Positions 16,230-17,450 of a DNA stretch of 17,450 bases are shown piece by piece. Origin of the DNA: Cellulomonas sp. (GTDB taxonomy: Bacteria > Actinomycetota > Actinomycetes > Actinomycetales > Cellulomonadaceae); NCBI GenBank assembly GCA_027451305.1, contig DAIDJQ010000052.1:1-17450 (forward strand). The letters are read 5' to 3'. The position numbers and the translations under genes were made by a program. The notes under the pieces were generated by a model that worked only from the letters and a program-made list of their open reading frames with translations, searched no databases and was not told where the DNA came from. Numbering within the stretch: position 1 is the first letter of the stretch; each line of letters begins with the position of its first letter.

Positions 16230-16739
16230 ATGACGAGTCCCGGCCCGGTGCCGAACGACGACCTCTTCCAGCCCTCCGACGTCGTGTGGACGCCGGTGTC
16301 CCCACGGCTTGCTGGTGCGCGGCTCACCGTCGTGGCGATCGTGCTGGTCCCGCTGCTGGTCGCGGGCGTGATGGCCGCGGTGCTCGTCGGGAGCTCCGCC
16401 GCCTGGTTCGCGCCGGCGGCGGTGCTGGCCGTGGCCGCGTGGCTCGGCTGGCTGGTGCCGCGCCAGGTGCGGGCCGTCGGCTACGCGGAGCGCGACGAGG
16501 ACCTGCTGATCCGCCGCGGCATCATGTTCCGCACGCTCGTCGTGGTTCCTTACGGCCGGATGCAGTACGTGGACGTCAACGCAGGGCCGGTGGACCGCAG
16601 CTTCGGCATCGCTGCCGTGCAGCTGCACACCGCGGCCCCCAGCACCGACGCGTCGATCCACGGGCTCGCCCCGCAGGAGGCCGCGCGGCTGCGTGACCGG
16701 CTGGCCTCGCGCGGCGAGGCGCGGCTGGCGGGGCTGTGA
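16230..16739 (+). CDS. PH domain-containing membrane protein (bPH_2, YdbS-like)
   Basis: The 169-residue product has a short polar N-terminus, two hydrophobic segments (about 32-54 and 58-76) and a bacterial pleckstrin-homology (DUF304/bPH_2) domain from about 78 to 162. The domain is recognised by YAERDEDLLIRRGIMFRTLVVVPYGRMQYVDV (split here at 85-100 and 101-116) and by the pattern DRSFGIAAVQLHTAAP (122-137). In Bacillus, YdbS/YdbT are paired membrane proteins with a protective role against some bacteriocins; the role in Actinobacteria is not established. The next gene encodes a partner of the same family and overlaps it by 4 bases (GTGA), arguing for a heteromeric complex. An in-frame TTG at 16218 overlaps the -10-like box and is disfavoured. 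Confidence 0.85.
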   Translation: MTSPGPVPNDDLFQPSDVVWTPVSPRLAGARLTVVAIVLVPLLVAGVMAAVLVGSSAAWFAPAAVLAVAAWLGWLVPRQVRAVGYAERDEDLLIRRGIMFRTLVVVPYGRMQYVDVNAGPVDRSFGIAAVQLHTAAPSTDASIHGLAPQEAARLRDRLASRGEARLAGL

Positions 16740-17450
16740 GCACCGGTCCCGGAACCAGCGCTCCGCCGGCCGGGCCGGCACCCGTCACCGCGGAGGCGGT
16801 CGGGGAGGACCGGTACGCCTGGCGCCGGATGCACCCCGTCACGCCGCTGCTGCGCAGCTGGAAGGCGCTCGTCGGAGTGCTCGCCGTGCTGGCGGCGCAG
16901 GCCGGTGAGAACGTCCGCAACCTGGCGCACCTGCTGGGCGGCCGTACGTGGCTGGCGGTGCTGGGCGTGATCCTCCTGGTCACGGTCGTGGCGCTGGTGT
17001 ACTCGGTGTTCGCGTGGCGCGCCACCCGCTTCGCGGTCACCGACGAGGCGGTGCACCTCCGGCAGGGGATCGTGTTCCGGCAGCAGCGGCAGGCGCGGCT
17101 GGACCGGCTGCAGGCGGTGGACGTGGTGCAGCCGCTGCTGGCCCGGCTGGTGGGTCTGTCCGAGCTCCGACTCGAGGTGGCGGGAGGCCACCGGTCGGCC
17201 GTCTCGCTGGCGTTCCTGCGTGAGGAGGAGGCCGACGCGTTGCGGGCCGAGCTGCTGGCGCTCGCGGCGGGGCTGCGGCGCCCGACGGCTCCGGCACCGG
17301 CCGGTGCTGCCGCCCCGGCCGGTGGCGCCGGCCCGGCGGGCTCGTTCCGGCCCGGCCCCGCCATCGCCGGCGCCGGCGTCCCGGCCGCGTCGGGCGTCCC
17401 CGCCACGGTGCCCCCCGCCCAGGTCCCCGCCCGCCCGGCGCCGGCGTTCG
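16736..17450 (+). CDS. PH domain-containing membrane protein (YdbT-like), partial
   Basis: The frame opens at GTG 16736, overlapping the previous stop, and is still open after 238 codons at the right edge. It shows a Pro/Ala-rich N-terminus, MHPVTPLLRSWKAL (32-45), which is typical of the YdbT family, a hydrophobic segment near 44-55, a clear membrane segment (about 72-93), and a bPH_2 domain (about 95-178) with RFAVTDEAVHLRQGIVFRQ (98-116) and DRLQAVDVVQPLLARLVGL (123-141). After residue 183 comes a long Pro/Ala/Gly linker. YdbT proteins usually carry two or three PH modules, so more should follow beyond the window. It probably works with the preceding YdbS-like protein. Confidence 0.82.
   Translation, partial: MSTGPGTSAPPAGPAPVTAEAVGEDRYAWRRMHPVTPLLRSWKALVGVLAVLAAQAGENVRNLAHLLGGRTWLAVLGVILLVTVVALVYSVFAWRATRFAVTDEAVHLRQGIVFRQQRQARLDRLQAVDVVQPLLARLVGLSELRLEVAGGHRSAVSLAFLREEEADALRAELLALAAGLRRPTAPAPAGAAAPAGGAGPAGSFRPGPAIAGAGVPAASGVPATVPPAQVPARPAPAF

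Overview
The window is high-GC actinobacterial chromosome. Codon third positions are strongly G/C, GTG starts are common, and several genes begin right after a TANNNT -10 box, which suggests leaderless mRNAs. The gene order ppa <> dacB - zinc metalloprotease - tilS - hpt - ftsH - folE - folP - folB/folK - DUF3180 matches the block known from Mycobacterium and other Actinobacteria. The proteins look most like those of Cellulomonas or a close relative; this assignment is from memory of the families, not from a search. I saw no mobile element, rRNA, tRNA or CRISPR array.

Layout. (1) Bases 1-680, minus strand: the N-terminal part of a DinB/MDMPI-fold protein that runs off the left edge. (2) Bases 821-3395, minus strand: metY then metX, 4 nt apart. 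Together they acetylate homoserine and sulfhydrylate it to homocysteine. (3) Bases 3396-3946: a 551-base divergent control region. On the minus strand it holds a candidate leaderless 7-codon Met/Cys ORF that overlaps a hairpin, followed by competing pairings that could reach the metY ribosome binding site. On the plus strand it holds a good sigma-A-type promoter for an NlpC/P60 gene. (4) Bases 3947-5404: a secreted NlpC/P60 peptidoglycan hydrolase, converging on ppa (5467-5964, minus strand) across a symmetric terminator hairpin. (5) Bases 6112-10296, plus strand: dacB (PBP4-type carboxypeptidase), a DUF2342-type zincin, tilS and hpt. (6) Bases 10439-17450, plus strand: ftsH, folE, folP, a FolB-FolK fusion, a DUF3180 membrane protein, and two bacterial PH-domain membrane proteins, the second cut by the right edge.

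The plus-strand half combines cell-wall remodelling (NlpC/P60, DacB), tRNA-Ile lysidine modification (TilS), purine salvage (Hpt), membrane protein quality control (FtsH) and most of the core folate pathway (GTP to hydroxymethyl-dihydropterin to dihydropteroate). Genes from ftsH to the second PH protein are packed with 1-4 nt overlaps or short gaps, so they probably share transcripts. Extra internal promoters are suggested at the metalloprotease, folP and first PH gene. Most of the window is a conserved housekeeping block. The least explained piece is the metYX leader.
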